A stretch of 40,995 bases of DNA from an uncultured Rubritalea sp. (GCA_937132085.1 CAKZNV010000154.1:1-40995), one strand, 5' to 3'; counted from the first letter of the stretch, positions 1-8,601 are shown. Translations and numbers: made by a program. Notes: a model not told the origin generated them from the sequence alone.

Positions 1-16
1 TTTGTTCTTTGTTTTA

Positions 17-61
17 ATAGGGATGCGTCGCTTCGCTTCTTTCCCTATTCTGGTATAAATT
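17..61. repeat. Dispersed intergenic repeat, copy 1
   Basis: This stretch matches, in inverted orientation, the one at 29229-29272. The shared parts are GGGATGCGTCGCT at one end and TCTGGTATAAATT at the other, with a similar purine/pyrimidine-rich middle. Both copies are intergenic. It looks like a REP-type element with no coding content. Two copies are seen directly; the number in the genome is unknown. Confidence 0.6.
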
Positions 62-130
62 TCCCCGATTGGGGAAAGGGGAATTGGGTGATGACTCTAA
101 TAAAGTTGAGGCTTGAGTCGTTAGATAGCT

Positions 131-601
131 ATGAAGGTATATCTATGTGTTTTTTTGTTGGGGGCTTTGAATCTGGTTTGTGTGCCTCAGGGGAATCCTG
201 TGCGGAAAAACGTGAATGTCTCGACTGAAGTGCCGAGGGGAATAGAGAAGATGAAGAAGGGTGAGTGGGCTGAAGCGATTAATCATTTTAATCGATTTAC
301 AGATACTATAGGAGATCGAGGTGAGGGACTTTTTGGAGTTAGGTATTTTATAATTACTTACAACAGAGGATATTGTCAGCTCAAACTAGCGATTGAAGAG
401 TCTGATGAAACGAAGAAAAGAGCTCTTTATATGGTCGCTTCTAAGAGTTTTCAGTTAGCTCGTAAGAAGCTTAAAGTGGGTTCATTGCCTCAGATAAGGT
501 CACTACTTTATCAGGCGAGGGCTGAGCAGGGTGCTGAGAACTATGCTCTGGCTATTGAGCTGTATAAGCAATTTAAGCGAGAGATAGAGGCGATGAAGTG
601 A
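131..601 (+). CDS. Hypothetical exported protein with TPR-like helices
   Basis: I do not recognise a named family for this 156-residue protein. Residues 1-20 form a hydrophobic signal peptide, so it is probably exported to the periplasm. Two segments read like tetratricopeptide helices: GEWAEAINHFNRF near residues 44-56 and AENYALAIELYKQF near residues 134-148, each with the W/Y-A-E-A-I/L-x-x-Y/F pattern. A TPR-type scaffold role is therefore possible. It ends in TGA, five bases before the end of the convergent gene at 607-1473. The ATG at 131 has no Shine-Dalgarno motif, as is usual in this window. Confidence 0.7.
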   Translation: MKVYLCVFLLGALNLVCVPQGNPVRKNVNVSTEVPRGIEKMKKGEWAEAINHFNRFTDTIGDRGEGLFGVRYFIITYNRGYCQLKLAIEESDETKKRALYMVASKSFQLARKKLKVGSLPQIRSLLYQARAEQGAENYALAIELYKQFKREIEAMK

Positions 602-606
602 AGCTT

Positions 607-1473
607 CTATTGTTGGCTAAATTTAACTAACTGCTTTTGGACATTGATTTGCTCTTGAGCCAGAAGATTAAACTCAATTCCCGCATCGTTGAATGTTTTA
701 ATGACGTCAGGAGAGAGGGCTGTGTCAAAAGTAGGAGCTTTTCTCGTGGGGTTGAATTTCCAGTTGCCTAGATTTTCCTTTAAAATATTGAGACGTTGAA
801 TGACTATTTTACACATTTTTTTATCAAGCTCTCTCATCTCTAGGTAGAGTGGTTTCTGTAAGTCATAATATGCGTCAAACCTCAATAAGTAGTCGATACG
901 TTGGTCATCAGAAAAACCTTCTTGTTTAAGTAAATCTACGATGTGAGACCGTAGACCTTTAGCGTGAAATGTTTTCAGCTGATTATTAATAACGAGGTAG
1001 TCATTTACGATCGTTATTTTGCTGTCAATATCTTCGGTTGTTTTGATGTCCGAATGATCTTGAGCTGTCAGAAGTTCTTTAATTTTATCAGCTTGAGGCT
1101 TAGTTTCTTCTGCCAGCTTGGATAATGCTAAGGTGCCAACTTTAGCTTCTTTTGCGATATGTCCAGTCTGAGATTCTTGGTAGTCCTTGGCTGATTTAAG
1201 TAGTTTTTCTACATGCTCTGAATGTTCATCTAAGTCTTTGATAGTTCCTATCTTGTCGCTCTTTTCTTGCTGTAGTTTTAGATGCTCTTCATCAAATTTT
1301 CTTTTTCCTTCCTCTGCCTCTAATTCCTTTAGCATCTGCTGTAAACTGGCATTCGCCTGTTCTTTAGCATCTTCATATTCCTTTCTAGTTTCCTCTGTCG
1401 ATTTCCTGTCTTTGCAGGAAACCGAGAGGAAGCTGATTGAGGCGGCAAAGGTAATATAAAGGAGCGTCTTCAT
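607..1473 (-). CDS. Hypothetical coiled-coil lipoprotein
   Basis: The family is not recognised. The 288-residue protein opens with a short positive N-terminus, a hydrophobic stretch and a possible lipobox ending in Cys20 (LSVSC). The -3 residue is Ser, so lipidation is likely but not certain. Residues about 25-130 are very rich in Glu, Lys, Gln and Leu and look like a long coiled coil; the rest is mixed helical sequence without cysteines except one. It probably sits on a membrane facing the periplasm. It lies downstream of lysA on the same strand with an 11-nt gap, so it may be co-transcribed with lysA. Confidence 0.7.
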   Translation of the reverse strand: MKTLLYITFAASISFLSVSCKDRKSTEETRKEYEDAKEQANASLQQMLKELEAEEGKRKFDEEHLKLQQEKSDKIGTIKDLDEHSEHVEKLLKSAKDYQESQTGHIAKEAKVGTLALSKLAEETKPQADKIKELLTAQDHSDIKTTEDIDSKITIVNDYLVINNQLKTFHAKGLRSHIVDLLKQEGFSDDQRIDYLLRFDAYYDLQKPLYLEMRELDKKMCKIVIQRLNILKENLGNWKFNPTRKAPTFDTALSPDVIKTFNDAGIEFNLLAQEQINVQKQLVKFSQQ

Positions 1474-1483
1474 GAGTTGGCTA

Positions 1484-2734
1484 CTAGCTTAGCTCAGGGA
1501 TGATCTCTACGGCAAGCATGTCTTTGAGTGCTTGTGGTTGTTGGATGACTTTGAATTCTCCGCTGTCTAGTAAGAGCTGTGGTGTTGTTGGGAAGGAGTT
1601 GTAGTTCTTGAGTGACATGGAGGCACAGTAGGCGCCGGCTCCTTCGATGACTACGAGATCGCCGATGTTTGCAGTGTTTAGCTCGCGGGTGGTGAGGTTG
1701 TCGTTTTCATCCACGGTGAACATGTCGCCGCTTTCACAACAATGACCGCAGACTACGTAGTTGGTAGTTTCTGTGTTGTCATTTAGGATGACGATTGGGT
1801 GCTCAGAGGCGTAGAGTGCCGGACGGGTGATGGTGTCCATTCCTGTGTTTAGCTTGAGGAATGTGTAGCCATCATCGCCTGTGTTGGTGATGTCATCGAC
1901 ATCGCAGAGGAGTGATCCACAGTTGGCTGAGAGGTAAGTTCCTGGTTCGATCTCTAGCTTGTATTCGTTTCCAGTCTTTGCAGCATGGGCGACGAAGACT
2001 TGCTTGACGAATTCACCTACTTCTTGGAGATCGGTGCTTTTCTCGCTGCTCATGCGGGCGACTTTGAAGCCTCCGCCGAGGTTCACTGTGTGGACTGCTG
2101 GGAATTTGTCTGCTTGTGCTAGAGTCATTTCAGCGACTGCTTTCCAGACTTCTGGATCTGAGCCTGAGCCGATGTGTGAGTGGATGCGGGTGATGTTGAG
2201 ATTATGCTTAGCTGCGATCTCTGCGACCTGGTCAGCCTGATCATGCCAGATACCGAATGAGGCGGATGGTCCGCCTACGTTGGTCTTTCTGTTAGAGCCA
2301 GATCCTGTGCCTGGGTTGATGCGGAAGGAGACATTGGCTCCTGGGTAGGCTTGACCGAACTCGTCTAGTTGACGTAGTGAACAGGCATTGAAGAGAACAC
2401 CAGCATCGATGATTTCTTTGAGGTGCTTGCGTGGGAACTGCTGGCCAGTGAGCTGGATTTTCTCAGCTGGGATGCCTGCATGGAGACAGCGCATGGCTTC
2501 GAATTCTGATGATGCGTCAAAGTGGAGTCCCATACGGTCGATGAGCTTGAGCACAGCGAGATGTGGATTGGCTTTGAGTGCGTAACGAGCATTAAAGCCG
2601 TAAGCATTCGGGAAATTGAGAACTTCTTGGCAGCGCTGTTCTATAGTGTCACGTGAGTAAATATAGACTGGTGTGCCGAGGGTATCTGCTGCTTGCTGAG
2701 CGAGTTCAGGTGTGAGGAAGTTGAGTGATTCCAT
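1484..2734 (-). CDS. lysA: Diaminopimelate decarboxylase family enzyme
   Basis: This is a PLP enzyme of the fold-III decarboxylase family, which converts meso-diaminopimelate to L-lysine. Visible motifs are YALKANP with the PLP lysine (K54), HSHIGSGS, the glycine loop LGGGFK, EPGTYLSANCG, and CESGD near the C-terminus, which contributes the active-site cysteine in trans. The length of 416 residues is normal. I placed the start at ATG 2734 because MESLNFLTPE resembles family N-termini. An in-frame TTG at 2782 has AAGGAG eight bases upstream and would add 16 residues, so that start is a real alternative. Carboxynorspermidine decarboxylase is a relative, but the CESGD context favours LysA. Confidence 0.85.
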   Translation of the reverse strand: MESLNFLTPELAQQAADTLGTPVYIYSRDTIEQRCQEVLNFPNAYGFNARYALKANPHLAVLKLIDRMGLHFDASSEFEAMRCLHAGIPAEKIQLTGQQFPRKHLKEIIDAGVLFNACSLRQLDEFGQAYPGANVSFRINPGTGSGSNRKTNVGGPSASFGIWHDQADQVAEIAAKHNLNITRIHSHIGSGSDPEVWKAVAEMTLAQADKFPAVHTVNLGGGFKVARMSSEKSTDLQEVGEFVKQVFVAHAAKTGNEYKLEIEPGTYLSANCGSLLCDVDDITNTGDDGYTFLKLNTGMDTITRPALYASEHPIVILNDNTETTNYVVCGHCCESGDMFTVDENDNLTTRELNTANIGDLVVIEGAGAYCASMSLKNYNSFPTTPQLLLDSGEFKVIQQPQALKDMLAVEIIPELS

Positions 2735-2863
2735 AATGTGGTTGGTAAAATTTGTGCCAGAGATTGGTGCTAGTAATGACAAATTGCAACTCCTTAGCCT
2801 GACAGAATGTATTTTTTAGCTTGGTGATTAGAGTTCTTAGCGTTTATAGAAATAAGACCGACT

Positions 2864-3943
2864 ATGAGTGCTGATAAGTTAAAATTTCCAAGCTGCCGAG
2901 ATGGCTCCGCTGATAGCTCCGCGGGTGGCCGACCAGTGCTGTCTCTAGCGCCGATGCAGGACGTGACAGATCTAGCATTCATGCGTGTGATGAAGCACTT
3001 CGGTGGGCCAGATTACTTTGTGACCGAGTATTTTCGTGTGCACCCTGATAGTGCGCCTGAGAAGAAGATATTGCGATCGATCACTGAGAATGAGACCGGG
3101 ATTCCTATTTTTGCTCAGATGATAGGGATGGATATTCCTTCACTGGTGAGGACATCGAAGTTTCTGCTAGAGCGAGATATTCTGGGAATGGATATTAATT
3201 TAGGCTGTCCAGCACCGACTGTTTGTAGAAAAGATGCGGGTGGTGGCTTGTTGAGAAATTTAGATCAAGTGGATCGTATCTTAGGTGCGATGAGGGATGT
3301 GTGCTCAGAGGCTGGTAAGTTATTTACGGTGAAGACTAGGATCGGCTATGAGGATGAGAAGGAGTTTGATAAGATTTTAGCGGTGTTTAAGAAGCATGAT
3401 ATTGATGCTTTAGCGATTCATGGCAGGACGGTGAAAGAGAAGTATCAGACGCCAGTGCATGATGAGCATGTGAGGCAGGCTGTGCAGGAGATGAAGTGTC
3501 CAGTGATGGCGAATGGCAATATTGTGAATGTGTCTACTGGTAGATCGTATCATGATAAAACTGATGCGGCTGGGCTGATGATCGGTCGTGGGGCGATTCG
3601 TAGTCCGTGGATCTTCCAGCAGCTGAAAGCAAGTTTTACAGGTGAGGTGGCAGTGACGCCAAGCAGGAGAGATCTGCATGAGTATGTGACGGTGCTTTTC
3701 GCTGAGCTAGCGGTAGAATGGATCGGTTACGATGAAGCTAAGCACGTCAATAAGATGAAGAAATACATGATCTACATTGCTCAAGGACTGGATGCAGCCT
3801 TCGAGTATGAGATCCGCAGAGTGCGTTGTGAGAAGGAATTTTTCAGAATCTGTGATCACTATCTATTAAATGATGATCTACTGCCAGACCTACCACCGGA
3901 GAACTCTAAGTTGTTCTGTGGGTTTAGTGCGTTGTTGGAGTAA
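2864..3943 (+). CDS. dus: tRNA-dihydrouridine synthase
   Basis: This is an FMN-dependent enzyme that reduces uridine to dihydrouridine in the D-loop of tRNAs. Diagnostic segments are LAPMQDVTD near residue 28, TEYFRVH, INLGCPAPTVCRKDAGGGLLRN carrying the catalytic cysteine, VKTRIGYED, AIHGRTVKEKY, ANGNIV and the phosphate-binding LMIGRGAIRSPWIF. At 359 residues it is slightly long because of about 25 extra N-terminal residues rich in Ser and Gly. It is transcribed divergently from lysA. Which Dus subfamily it belongs to (DusB- or DusC-like) cannot be fixed by eye. Confidence 0.9.
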   Translation: MSADKLKFPSCRDGSADSSAGGRPVLSLAPMQDVTDLAFMRVMKHFGGPDYFVTEYFRVHPDSAPEKKILRSITENETGIPIFAQMIGMDIPSLVRTSKFLLERDILGMDINLGCPAPTVCRKDAGGGLLRNLDQVDRILGAMRDVCSEAGKLFTVKTRIGYEDEKEFDKILAVFKKHDIDALAIHGRTVKEKYQTPVHDEHVRQAVQEMKCPVMANGNIVNVSTGRSYHDKTDAAGLMIGRGAIRSPWIFQQLKASFTGEVAVTPSRRDLHEYVTVLFAELAVEWIGYDEAKHVNKMKKYMIYIAQGLDAAFEYEIRRVRCEKEFFRICDHYLLNDDLLPDLPPENSKLFCGFSALLE

Positions 3944-3948
3944 GGGGG

Positions 3949-3977
3949 ATTTGAGATTTGAGATTTGTGATTTGAAA
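3949..3977. repeat. Short tandem GATTTGA-type repeat
   Basis: Just after the dus stop codon, units of GATTTGA recur three to four times with small changes, ending in a GAAATTGATTG tail. It is a local low-complexity repeat with no coding potential. Confidence 0.5.
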
Positions 3978-4020
3978 TTGATTGTTACTTCGTAAGTTTT
4001 AATGGGGGCACATCTTTGGA

Positions 4021-4044
4021 TGATAGTATCATGTGATACTATCA
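4021..4044. promoter_or_regulatory. Perfect 24-nt palindrome, possible operator
   Basis: Arms of 11 bases (TGATAGTATCA and TGATACTATCA) flank a central TG. The palindrome lies between dus and the aminotransferase gene, 72 nt before the latter's start. No T-run follows, so a terminator is unlikely. The A+T-rich, dyad-symmetric form fits a protein-binding site, but no regulator is identified. Confidence 0.5.
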
Positions 4045-4115
4045 GGGTGGTTTTACTGATAGATTATTAACCACAGATTGACATTTCTGGGGGGATCGCA
4101 GATAAGCGCTGTGTA

Positions 4116-4916
4116 ATGAATAGTGTAAATTTTAATGGTGATCTGATGGATCGATCTGAGGCGAATGTTAGAGTCGGTTCTGAGGGGGTGCAGTTGGGGA
4201 TGGGTGTGTTTGAGACCATGCTGGCGGTGAACGGTGTGGTGGATGGAATGGATCTGCATATGCTGAGACTGAAAAAGGGGATGGATCGTCTAGGCTATGT
4301 GATGGAACTGAAGAAACCACTACAAGATGTGATCTCAGAGGTGATCAGTGATAATGATTTACAGGAAGCTAATGCTAAAGTGCGAGTGACTACGATGCGT
4401 GGAGTCTGCCTAGTGGAGGCTGAGCCAGCTCCAGAGAGGAGCGAGGTCTGCACAGTGATCGTGAGTGACTATGTGTGTAATGAACGTAGTGCTGTGGCCG
4501 GAATAAAATGTAGTTCCTACGCTGAGAATCTTTTAGCATTTAAGGCTGGGCAGTCAGAAGGTGCAGATGAGGTGATCATGCTGAATACTCTGGGTGAGGT
4601 GGCTGAGGCTGCGATGGCGAATTTATTTTTAGTGAGTGATGGTGCATTGATTACACCACGTTTAGAGAGTGGATGTCTGCCTGGTGTGACTAGAGAGCTA
4701 GTGATGCGTAGGGCGAATGCTGCTGGAATAGATGTGCGAGAAGAGGTGGTGCTTTTAGAAGATGTGATGGATGCTGATGAGGTATTTCTGACGAATTCGC
4801 TAGTGGGGGTGCGTGGGGTCTGCAAGATAGGATCGCAGGAAATCCAGGAAGGTTCTGAGGAGATGGGGGCGGTGACAGCAAACGTGAAAGAGATTTATCA
4901 AAATGGCGACCAATAG
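4116..4916 (+). CDS. Class IV aminotransferase / aminodeoxychorismate lyase-like
   Basis: This is a fold-IV PLP enzyme of 266 residues, the family of branched-chain aminotransferases, D-amino acid aminotransferases and PabC (4-amino-4-deoxychorismate lyase, folate pathway). Family marks are GVQLGMGVFETM near residue 28, the probable PLP lysine in the IKCSSYAENLLAFKAG segment, the EVAEAAMANLFLV signature with the catalytic-loop Glu, TPRLESGCLPGVTRE, and the C-terminal EVFLTNSLVGVRGV. The length and the GCLPGVTRE motif resemble PabC, but substrate cannot be fixed by eye. Its last 14 nt overlap rnhC, so the two are translated from one message. Confidence 0.85.
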   Translation: MNSVNFNGDLMDRSEANVRVGSEGVQLGMGVFETMLAVNGVVDGMDLHMLRLKKGMDRLGYVMELKKPLQDVISEVISDNDLQEANAKVRVTTMRGVCLVEAEPAPERSEVCTVIVSDYVCNERSAVAGIKCSSYAENLLAFKAGQSEGADEVIMLNTLGEVAEAAMANLFLVSDGALITPRLESGCLPGVTRELVMRRANAAGIDVREEVVLLEDVMDADEVFLTNSLVGVRGVCKIGSQEIQEGSEEMGAVTANVKEIYQNGDQ

Positions 4917-5826
4917 TTATACCTCAAAAATCGAGAAAGCTGATGTCGAGAAGCTGCGAATTATTTGCGAAGAGCGAGGGTTCGAGTTCGGTGAGAAGCA
5001 GTGGGCGATCTGGCATGCTAAGAAGAAGGACTCTAGCGGAGCTACCAATGTGACAGTTTATGCGAAGGGACCTAAAGTGCTGGTGCAGGGCAAGGGGACG
5101 GAAGATTTTGTGAAGTTTATCTTAGAGCCTGAGATCATCGGTGAGGCGAGGATGGGCAATGAAGAGATCTTGATGCCAGAGATGTTTGAGCCTCATTTTG
5201 GGGTGGACGAGAGTGGCAAGGGTGATTTTTTTGGTCCTCTGGTGGTGGCTGGAGTGTATGTGAATAAAGAGATTTCTCGTGAACTGCTGGAAAAAGGTGT
5301 GATGGATAGTAAACGCATCAGCAGTGCGGCTAAGATTAAGAAACTAGCGAAGATCGTGCGTGAGATCAAAGGCGTGGCTTGGGAAGTAATCTTGTTTAAG
5401 CCAGAGAAATACAACGAACTGTATCATAAATTTGGCAATTTGAACCGATTGCTAGCGTGGGGACATGCCAGAGTGATTGGCAGTCTGGCTGAGAAGGTGC
5501 CGAGCTGTCCTAGTGCGCTGAGTGATCAGTTTGCTAGAAAGGAGCTACTAGAAGGAATGCTCAAGCGTGAAGAGTCAGCTCAGCATATAGAGCTGAACCA
5601 GCGGACCAAAGGGGAGAGTGATGTGGCGGTGGCTGCGGCTTCGATCCTTGCTAGGGAAGCATTTGTGAGCTGGATCGAGAGAGGTAGTGAAGCTGGTGGT
5701 GTGACGATGCCTCTGGGGGCTGGTGATAACGTCGTTGAAGCGGCGAAGCTAATGAAGCAAAAGCATGGTGTGGAAATGTTAGATAAAGTGGCGAAAATGC
5801 ACTTCAAAACGGCAAATTTAATCTAG
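4903..5826 (+). CDS. rnhC: Ribonuclease HIII
   Basis: RNase HIII cleaves the RNA strand of RNA-DNA hybrids in the cytoplasm. The hallmark DESGKGDFFGPLVVAG begins at D102, giving the first catalytic acidic residues (DEDE-type active site). DSKRIS and the C-terminal segment around ESDVAVAAASILARE supply the others. The N-terminal 90 residues form the TBP-like substrate-binding domain typical of HIII and absent from HII (QWAIWHAKKKD, VTVYAKGPKVLVQGKG). The length of 307 is normal. It overlaps the upstream aminotransferase gene by 14 nt, with start ATG 4903. Confidence 0.93.
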   Translation: MATNSYTSKIEKADVEKLRIICEERGFEFGEKQWAIWHAKKKDSSGATNVTVYAKGPKVLVQGKGTEDFVKFILEPEIIGEARMGNEEILMPEMFEPHFGVDESGKGDFFGPLVVAGVYVNKEISRELLEKGVMDSKRISSAAKIKKLAKIVREIKGVAWEVILFKPEKYNELYHKFGNLNRLLAWGHARVIGSLAEKVPSCPSALSDQFARKELLEGMLKREESAQHIELNQRTKGESDVAVAAASILAREAFVSWIERGSEAGGVTMPLGAGDNVVEAAKLMKQKHGVEMLDKVAKMHFKTANLI

Positions 5827-5968
5827 TGTTTATCTAAGTGATTCATTCTGAATGAAAAATAAAACAAGTTTATTCACATTCGTAGTAGACAAACTAATAA
5901 AGATGGTTTAAGTAGACGTCATCAGCTAGCCAGAATTTTAGTAGGCGAACTGAAACAACAATAATATT

Positions 5969-6172
5969 ATGAACACAGGAACAGTAAAATGGTTTAACGC
6001 GGAAAAAGGATACGGCTTCATCACACCAGACGAAGGCGGCAAAGATCTATTCGTGCACCACTCAGAAATCAAAGCTACAGGCTATGCTTCTCTTGAAGAG
6101 AACCAAAAAGTTACTTACGAAGTAGGCGAAGGTGCTAAAGGACCTTGTGCTACAGGCGTTGAAGCTCAATAA
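5969..6172 (+). CDS. csp: Cold shock protein, CspA family
   Basis: This 67-residue single-stranded nucleic acid binding protein has one cold shock domain. RNP1 is KGYGFI (residues 13-18) and RNP2 is LFVHHS (27-32), and the entry [16 protein letters not shown] is canonical. It acts as an RNA chaperone. The gene is isolated by a 142-nt A+T-rich leader (5827-5968), a layout common for csp genes with post-transcriptional control, although I cannot prove a thermosensor. No Shine-Dalgarno motif precedes the ATG. Two hairpins follow, the second a strong terminator. Confidence 0.96.
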   Translation: MNTGTVKWFNAEKGYGFITPDEGGKDLFVHHSEIKATGYASLEENQKVTYEVGEGAKGPCATGVEAQ

Positions 6173-6187
6173 TTTTTAGTTAGATCT

Positions 6188-6215
6188 GTATTGGTCAGTG
6201 AAAACTAACCAATAC
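6188..6215 (+). other. Hairpin with GAAA tetraloop in csp 3' UTR
   Basis: GTATTGGT pairs with ACCAATAC, then a C-A mismatch, then AGT/ACT closes a GAAA loop. There is no T-run after it. It lies 15 nt after the csp stop codon and upstream of the terminator, so it may stabilise the csp mRNA. Confidence 0.5.
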
Positions 6216-6233
6216 TAAGTAATAAAGAATTCC

Positions 6234-6275
6234 AACTAGCTCTCAGGAGATATTCTCCTGAGGGCTAGTTTTTTT
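6234..6275 (+). terminator. Rho-independent terminator of csp
   Basis: A 17-bp stem (AACTAGCTCTCAGGAGA with TCTCCTGAGGGCTAGTT, one G-U pair) closes a TAT loop and runs into a T-tract. Confidence 0.9.
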
Positions 6276-6339
6276 GTGGGGTGGAATGTTTTAGTTTAGG
6301 CGATCGTTGCATGCTAGACGTTTTCTGTAGCTTCGCTAC

Positions 6340-6427
6340 GTCAGAGGTCATGAGTTAATTAGTCATTTGTCCTGTGCTTTGCTCCGTCATGCTGGAACCA
6401 ATGACGAATGACCAGGAAACCTCTGAC
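6340..6427. repeat. Imperfect inverted repeat in the csp-cysS gap
   Basis: The gap 6173-6522 holds no gene. After the csp terminator, GTCAGAGGT (6340-6348) pairs with ACCTCTGAC (6419-6427), and inside it GGTCAT/ATGACC and other short complementary blocks form a nested, imperfect inverted repeat of about 88 nt. It resembles a dispersed intergenic element. The rest of the gap shows nothing I can name, apart from the expected cysS promoter region. Confidence 0.4.
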
Positions 6428-6528
6428 AAACCCGCAGGGTTAAAAGGGCGTTCTTATGATCCTTTTCCAGTCCACTGAATAATCGATTCTAGTGTTGAAC
6501 TTTCTACAAATGTGTTTAGACCGTGGAC

Positions 6529-7944
6529 ATGCGTCTGTATGATACACTGAAGAGGGAACTTAATGAGCTGAAGCCTATTGATGGAGATACATTTGGTTTC
6601 TATTGCTGTGGACCTACTGTCTACGGACCTGCCCATATTGGAAATTTCAGAACGTTTGTGGTGCAAGATGTATTCCGCAGAGTGTTAGAACTTGGCGGAG
6701 TCGCTACGAAGCACGTGCGTAACTTGACTGATGTGGATGATAAGACAATCCGAGATTCTCAAGCTGCTGGTAAGACACTGACTGACTTTACTCGGCTCTG
6801 GACGGAGAAATTTCATACTGACTGTGCTGCTCTTAATTGTCTAGAGCCACATATAGAACCTAGTGCTGTAGAGCATATTCCTCAGCAGATCACGATGATT
6901 GAGGAATTGATCGAGAATGGTCATGCCTACGCGGCTGAGGACGGTTCTGTTTACTTTAAAATCTCATCATACCCTGAATATGGTGCTTTATCGCATCTTG
7001 AGGAGAGAGAGCTAGATTTGGGAAGAACTCAGGAAGCCAGAGCGAATAATTCAGATGAATATGAGAAGGATAGCGTGGCTGACTTCGTGCTATGGAAGTC
7101 TAGACGTGACGAAGATGGTGAGAACTTCTGGCAGAGCCCATGGGGTGAAGGTCGTCCAGGTTGGCATCTGGAGTGCTCGGCGATGATTCGCGAGTATCTT
7201 GGCGATAGCTTTGACCTTCATTCAGGTGGCGAAGACTTGGTTTTCCCACACCATGAGAATGAGATAGCCCAGAGCAAGTGTTCTTGTGGTGGTGACTTTG
7301 CTGCACATTGGTTTCACATTACTCACTTGCTGGTGGATGGATCTAAGATGGCGAAGAGTAAGGGCAATTTTTACCGACTAGAAGATCTGATAGCGAAAGG
7401 TCATTCTGCCGCTGAGGTTCGATACACGTTGATTGGTGCGCATTATAGAAAGCAGATGAATTTCACTCTGAGTGGACTCCATGCGGCTAGTGAAGCGCTG
7501 GGTAAACTGAGAAAAGCTGAACGTGCGCTCGCTGAGAAGGCTGGTGTGACAGATGCGGATGCTCCTAGTTATGAGGAACTTTTAGGTCTTAAGGATCTAG
7601 GTTTATTCGATAATGCATGGCTGGGTCTGAATGAAGATTTGAATACGCAACGAGCAATCGGAGCCATGTTTGGTGCGCTGAAGAGAGCTCAGAACGAAGA
7701 TAATGCATTGGTGCAGTGGAAGGGCTTACATTTTATACTTCATGCATTAGGGGTTCAGTTACCAGAGATCGTAGAGGACGCTTCTGTAGAAATTCCTCAA
7801 GAAATCCAGAAACTAGCGGAACAACGCTGGGAGGCGAGAGCAGCTAAAGACTGGGCGAAAAGCGATGAACTCAGAGATGAACTCAAAGCTCAAGGCTGGA
7901 TCGTTAAGGATGGTAAAGATGGTTGGTCAGTGTCAGAGCTTTAG
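6529..7944 (+). CDS. cysS: Cysteinyl-tRNA synthetase
   Basis: This class I synthetase charges tRNA-Cys. Signatures are CCGPTVYGPAHIGN (zinc cysteine plus HIGH motif), HLECSAM, DLHSGGEDLVFPHHENEIAQS, and KMAKSKGNF, the KMSKS loop with Ala in place of the first Ser. The length of 471 is normal. I chose ATG 6529, which gives MRLYDTLKRE; a GTG at 6523 is two codons upstream and in frame. The next gene starts 44 nt after the stop. No frameshift or missing domain is seen. Confidence 0.95.
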   Translation: MRLYDTLKRELNELKPIDGDTFGFYCCGPTVYGPAHIGNFRTFVVQDVFRRVLELGGVATKHVRNLTDVDDKTIRDSQAAGKTLTDFTRLWTEKFHTDCAALNCLEPHIEPSAVEHIPQQITMIEELIENGHAYAAEDGSVYFKISSYPEYGALSHLEERELDLGRTQEARANNSDEYEKDSVADFVLWKSRRDEDGENFWQSPWGEGRPGWHLECSAMIREYLGDSFDLHSGGEDLVFPHHENEIAQSKCSCGGDFAAHWFHITHLLVDGSKMAKSKGNFYRLEDLIAKGHSAAEVRYTLIGAHYRKQMNFTLSGLHAASEALGKLRKAERALAEKAGVTDADAPSYEELLGLKDLGLFDNAWLGLNEDLNTQRAIGAMFGALKRAQNEDNALVQWKGLHFILHALGVQLPEIVEDASVEIPQEIQKLAEQRWEARAAKDWAKSDELRDELKAQGWIVKDGKDGWSVSEL

Positions 7945-7988
7945 TTTTCATGTTGATTTATCCGACTCATGTGAGAAGCTAATGAGTT

Positions 7989-8576
7989 ATGAAATCTAAA
8001 TTAATCATCGCTTGTTCAGTGGCCATTCTAATGGCCTCATGCAGCAAGAAAGAAACTGCAGCAACTCCTGAGGAGAAGCCAGCTGAGACACCAGTGGTAG
8101 CACCGGTTGAAAAGCCTGAAGTTATTGAAAAGAAAGAAGTCGTTCTGACACAGGTAGCGAGTGATCTTAAAGGTCATGTATATGCCTTAGAAGCTGATAA
8201 GTATGTATCAGCGGAGGTTTCTTCTGATGCAGAATACTATTTAATCTATGTATCAGCAAGTTGGTGACCACCTTGTAAAAGAGGAGCTCCACAGTTAGTG
8301 GAGAAGCACAATGAATTCATAGCTAATAATGATAAAGTTCAAATGATTCTAATGAGTCGTGAGAGAGGAAATAAAGCACAGGTCGAAGCGAGTGCCCTCA
8401 AGTGGGCTGTTAAGGAGAACTTTCCTTGGCTCACAGTCTTTGCCTATGATCGCCAGCTTGGTTTTTTAGCTGACCTTAAGACCAGATTTGTTCCGACTTA
8501 CATTCTAGTGGATAAAGATGGAAAAGAATTACTCAGAGGTGAAAACGAGATCTTTGAGAAGATCAAATCACTTTAA
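7989..8576 (+). CDS. Thioredoxin-fold selenolipoprotein, copy 1 (Sec93 at in-frame TGA)
   Basis: Read through the TGA at 8265-8267, this is one 195-residue protein. Residues 1-18 form a lipoprotein-type signal ending in MASC (Cys18). Residues 19-50 are a Pro/Glu/Lys/Ala linker. The rest is a tryparedoxin/TlpA-like thioredoxin fold: YLIYVSASW, then Sec93-Pro-Pro-Cys96, then KRGAPQLVEKHN, and the cis-Pro segment FVPTYILVDKDG near the C-terminus. TGA replaces the first active-site cysteine of WCPPC. A hairpin lies 20 nt after it. A pseudogene is unlikely because the downstream frame is intact and the neighbouring paralogue has TGA at the same site. It is probably a lipid-anchored thiol-disulfide enzyme outside the cytoplasm. 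Its substrate is unknown. Confidence 0.85.
8265..8303 (+). promoter_or_regulatory. Sec UGA codon and SECIS-like hairpin, copy 1
   Basis: UGA (8265-8267) is followed by C, a weak termination context. The hairpin is CTCCAC (8287-8292), loop AGTTA (8293-8297), GTGGAG (8298-8303). The loop begins 26 nt after the UGA and carries G as its second base. Both features fit the known bacterial SECIS pattern. The paralogue has the same stem and loop. Confidence 0.75.
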
Positions 8577-8601
8577 GTAATTACTTGAAATTGGTATTTT
8601 A

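Noticed and set aside
1187-1459. Ser/Cys-rich plus-strand ORF inside 607-1473
   Set aside because: It is a shadow of the coiled-coil lipoprotein gene; Glu/Lys codons read in reverse give Ser/Cys/Phe.
8265-8267. TGA in copy 1 taken as a real stop or a sequencing error making a pseudogene
   Set aside because: The paralogue has the same TGA at the same codon, both downstream frames are intact, and both have the same hairpin. Two independent errors at one codon are unlikely.
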